Assembly: GCA_038103905.1 (NCBI GenBank)
Contig: JAYNZW010000001.1
Span: forward strand, 164,707 to 228,706
Source of the DNA: CABYIR01 sp038103905
Lineage (GTDB): Bacteria > Pseudomonadota > Alphaproteobacteria > Pelagibacterales > AG-422-B15
Direction of reading: 5' to 3'
Length of the DNA stretch: 64,000 bases
The position numbers and the translations under genes were made by a program. Every line of letters begins with the position of its first letter. Position 1 is the stretch's first letter. Below, in pieces: positions 61,928 through 64,000 of the stretch. The notes beneath the pieces were generated by a model. It did not search any database and had not been told where the DNA came from. It saw only the letters and a program-made list of their open reading frames with translations.

Positions 61928-63352
61928 ATGAAATACGTATTTTACGACTTTGAAACCACTGGGTTAAGTTCAGCATTTGACTCGATTGTTCAAGCAGCTG
62001 CGATTTGCACTGATGAAAATTTTAATATTATTGATCAGTTTGATCTTCGTGGACAGATGAAAAAAGAATATCCTGTACCTCATCCAAAGGCATTAATTGT
62101 CAATGGATGTACGATTGATCAATTACGCAATCATGATAATACAAATTTTGGTTTGATCAGTGAAATACAACAAACATTATTATCGTGGGGTGAACTGACT
62201 TTTATTGGTTATAATAGTATTGCGTTCGATGAACACTTTCTGCGTCAAGCGTTGTATCAATCAGCGTTGCCTCCATACTTAACAAATACAAATGGAAACA
62301 AACGAGGGGATGCTATGAAGTTATTGCATTCGGCCGCGGCAGTATTTCCAAATGCTTTCGTTCGACCCTTAAATGATGATACGGGAAAGATTACCTTTCA
62401 GTTAGAAAAGTTTGCAAGCTCAAATGGTATTTTACATAGTAAGGCCCACGATGCCTTATCAGATGTGGAGGCAACACTTGGTGTGTGTAAATTGATTAAA
62501 GAACGGTGTGGCAGCGTCTGGGATAGTTCATTGCGCACGGTTTCAAAACAAGATGTCTTTGAATATATTAATCAAGATAAGGTATTTTGTGTCAGTCGGT
62601 TTTTTAGAGGCAAAGAATACACTCATGGCTTAGCGTACATCACAAAAAATCCAAGCTATGAAAATCAAATTTACTGTTTTGATCTTAAATTTGATCCAGA
62701 TATGGTCTGTTCATTAGATCGCGCTGAATTAAAGAAAATGTTTAAGGGTAAAAATAAATGTTTTCATTTAGTTAAAGCAAACGAGCAACCAATCTTATTG
62801 GATGAGGAATTTCTGTATCAGACTGAAGAATATAAGGATGAAAAACCTGAAGAAATTCAGGAGAGAATGAAAAAAATTCGTGGCAATAAAAACTTTATCG
62901 AACGATTTGAAAACCTAATTCTTGATATGAGTGAAGAGAAATCATATTCAGATGATCAAAGTGAAAAGCCAGTTGAAGAGCAAATCTATAATGGGTTTCC
63001 AGATAATAAAGATAACTATTTAATGAAGGACTTTCATGCAGCAGCTTGGGATAAAAAATATGATATCGCTGAAAAGATCAGTGATATGAGAATTAAAGAG
63101 TTTGCAAAGCGAGTGATATATAATGAAAAACCTGAAATTTTGCCAAAAAATGAGCTTTCGCGACGTGATCGTGAGGTCGCTGAGCGTGTACTCTCAATGG
63201 ATAAATGCAAGTGGAATACTATTGCTGAAGCGCAAAAAGAAATTGATGATTTAAGGGAAAAAGAAGATCAATATGATCTCGATCGTCTTCAAGAGATTGA
63301 TGATTACATCCAAGAGCTTGAAGATTATCATAAAAGTAAATTGAATGGATAA
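61928..63352 (+). CDS. sbcB: Exonuclease I (SbcB-type) DEDDh 3'-5' exonuclease
   Basis: The 474-residue protein starts with the ExoI motif FYDFETTGL (Asp and Glu at about residues 7 and 9). The second acidic residue is in FIGYNSIAFDEHF, and the final His-x4-Asp lies in KAHDALSDVEA (about 174-179). The exonuclease-I-specific SH3-like and C-terminal helical regions follow. It degrades single-stranded DNA processively in recombination and mismatch repair. It starts a pair with rmuC after 5 bases, and base composition is slightly higher in GC than the AT-rich genes upstream. Confidence 0.88.
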   Translation: MKYVFYDFETTGLSSAFDSIVQAAAICTDENFNIIDQFDLRGQMKKEYPVPHPKALIVNGCTIDQLRNHDNTNFGLISEIQQTLLSWGELTFIGYNSIAFDEHFLRQALYQSALPPYLTNTNGNKRGDAMKLLHSAAAVFPNAFVRPLNDDTGKITFQLEKFASSNGILHSKAHDALSDVEATLGVCKLIKERCGSVWDSSLRTVSKQDVFEYINQDKVFCVSRFFRGKEYTHGLAYITKNPSYENQIYCFDLKFDPDMVCSLDRAELKKMFKGKNKCFHLVKANEQPILLDEEFLYQTEEYKDEKPEEIQERMKKIRGNKNFIERFENLILDMSEEKSYSDDQSEKPVEEQIYNGFPDNKDNYLMKDFHAAAWDKKYDIAEKISDMRIKEFAKRVIYNEKPEILPKNELSRRDREVAERVLSMDKCKWNTIAEAQKEIDDLREKEDQYDLDRLQEIDDYIQELEDYHKSKLNG

Positions 63353-63357
63353 GCGTA

Positions 63358-64000
63358 ATGTTTGAGTCTATGTCTTTAATTATGTTGTTGGTTGGAATTG
63401 TGACTGGGTTCGTGGCTGCCTTCTTTATTTTTAATCGAAAGACTTCTTCTGATACTCAGTTGCCAAACGACTTGGATGATGTCAAAGCACTAGTTCAAAA
63501 TCTAACTAATCAAATTGCAGCGCGTGATGGTAAAGATGATGAACGCTATGATGTGATCAATAAGATTACAACCGCGTTTACTGGTGGGACTAAGAAGCAA
63601 GGCATAATGGGAGAGATCTTATTAAATAATATTTTAAACCAAGCAGGGTTGCGTGAAGGTAAAGATTTTGAATTACAAAAGAAATTTGATGATGAGGTTG
63701 ATGGTGAGTTAAAGAGAAAATATCCTGATGTCATTGTTCATTTACCAGATGACAGAGATCTTATTATTGATAGTAAAGTTTCGCTAACAGCATGGAAAGA
63801 TTATTGTGAGGCAGAAACGGAAGATGAAAAAACTGAAGCGCACAAAAGACATATTACATCTATTCGTTCTCACATTAAAAAATTGAGTGAAGCCAATTAT
63901 CAAAAAATATATGAAATTAAATCACTTGATGCCGTGATTATGTTCATGCCATATGAAAGTGCTTTTGACTCAATGATGGATAAACTAGAAGATATTATTG
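63358..64000 (+). CDS. rmuC: RmuC family DNA recombination protein, N-terminal part
   Basis: The frame runs off the window after about 214 residues. An N-terminal membrane anchor (LIMLLVGIVTGFVAAFFIF) precedes a coiled-coil-like stretch and then the RmuC core: GGTKKQGIMGEILLNNILN, KYPDVIVHLPDDRDLIIDSK and SLDAVIMFMPYES. RmuC is a nuclease-like protein that limits DNA inversions or recombination in Enterobacteria. The coiled-coil part is much shorter than in the E. coli protein. The ATG lies 5 bases after the exonuclease stop. Confidence 0.88.
   Translation, partial: MFESMSLIMLLVGIVTGFVAAFFIFNRKTSSDTQLPNDLDDVKALVQNLTNQIAARDGKDDERYDVINKITTAFTGGTKKQGIMGEILLNNILNQAGLREGKDFELQKKFDDEVDGELKRKYPDVIVHLPDDRDLIIDSKVSLTAWKDYCEAETEDEKTEAHKRHITSIRSHIKKLSEANYQKIYEIKSLDAVIMFMPYESAFDSMMDKLEDII

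Noticed and set aside
1..64000. tRNA, rRNA, CRISPR, transposase or phage genes
   Set aside because: No intergenic space has a cloverleaf-like or repeat-spacer structure that I can see, and no coding frame shows recombinase or capsid features.

Overview
The window is an AT-rich, tightly packed bacterial chromosome segment carrying about 60 genes, with no rRNA, tRNA, insertion sequence, phage or CRISPR. It looks like a streamlined marine alphaproteobacterium. Neighbouring genes often overlap by 1-20 bases, there are many ABC and drug/metabolite-type transporters, and the cell-wall recycling pair AmgK-MurU follows tsaE. The umuDC operon has a GAAC-N7-GAAC box, which is the alphaproteobacterial LexA site. 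Placement below class (AEGEAN-169-, HIMB59- or SAR116-like groups) is inference and is not settled by the sequence. One run of ten Ns shows that this is a scaffold from a metagenome or single-cell assembly.

Layout. 1-3.3 kb: tsaE tail, amgK, murU, a DsbA-like thioredoxin, hspQ and yciB. 3.3-11.8 kb: a TauD-type dioxygenase, an EamA exporter, an alkylsulfatase-like lipoprotein with a DUF3429 partner, a HupE/UreJ-type membrane protein with a SurA/PpiC-type isomerase, and a large DUF3604 protein. 11.9-14.7 kb: two tandem ammonium transporters. 14.8-18.4 kb: two alpha/beta hydrolases flanking an SOS-controlled umuDC. 18.5-23.6 kb: a complete branched-chain-amino-acid-type ABC transporter. 23.6-26.2 kb: an EamA exporter, a lytic transglycosylase lipoprotein and pdxA.

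26.2-49.9 kb is the metabolic core, which I read as an amine (polyamine or methylated amine) catabolic island. It holds a PuuD-like amidotransferase, a glutaryl-CoA-type dehydrogenase, two class III aminotransferases, a TetR regulator with an MFS transporter, two PYROXD2-like flavoproteins, a GcvT-like protein, a Rieske oxygenase, a DAO-type oxidase, PotABC plus PotD, an amidase, a Rieske-less oxygenase paralogue, a PuuA-like glutamine synthetase homologue, an AlaX-like protein and an enoyl-CoA hydratase. Two copies of the same operator (ATTGAA-N6-TTCAAT) overlap the promoters of the flavoprotein operon and of the second aminotransferase, which ties the island to the TetR gene. The second aminotransferase carries an in-frame TGA.

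49.9-64 kb: an EamA exporter, a TerB/J-domain protein, small ORFs, pdxH, a cation diffusion facilitator and an SH3 protein. These are followed by a six-gene catabolic operon: luciferase-like monooxygenase, TPP enzyme, AA_synth-family protein, alpha/beta hydrolase, aldehyde dehydrogenase and DUF2237. A convergent M24 protein carries the residues I recall for the DMSP lyase DddP. An exonuclease I homologue and a truncated rmuC end the window. The TPP gene is broken by the N gap, and the roughly 110 bases before the gap do not belong there. On the minus strand they encode the C-terminus of a protein-disulfide-isomerase-like, probably eukaryotic, protein, so this contig end is probably chimeric.
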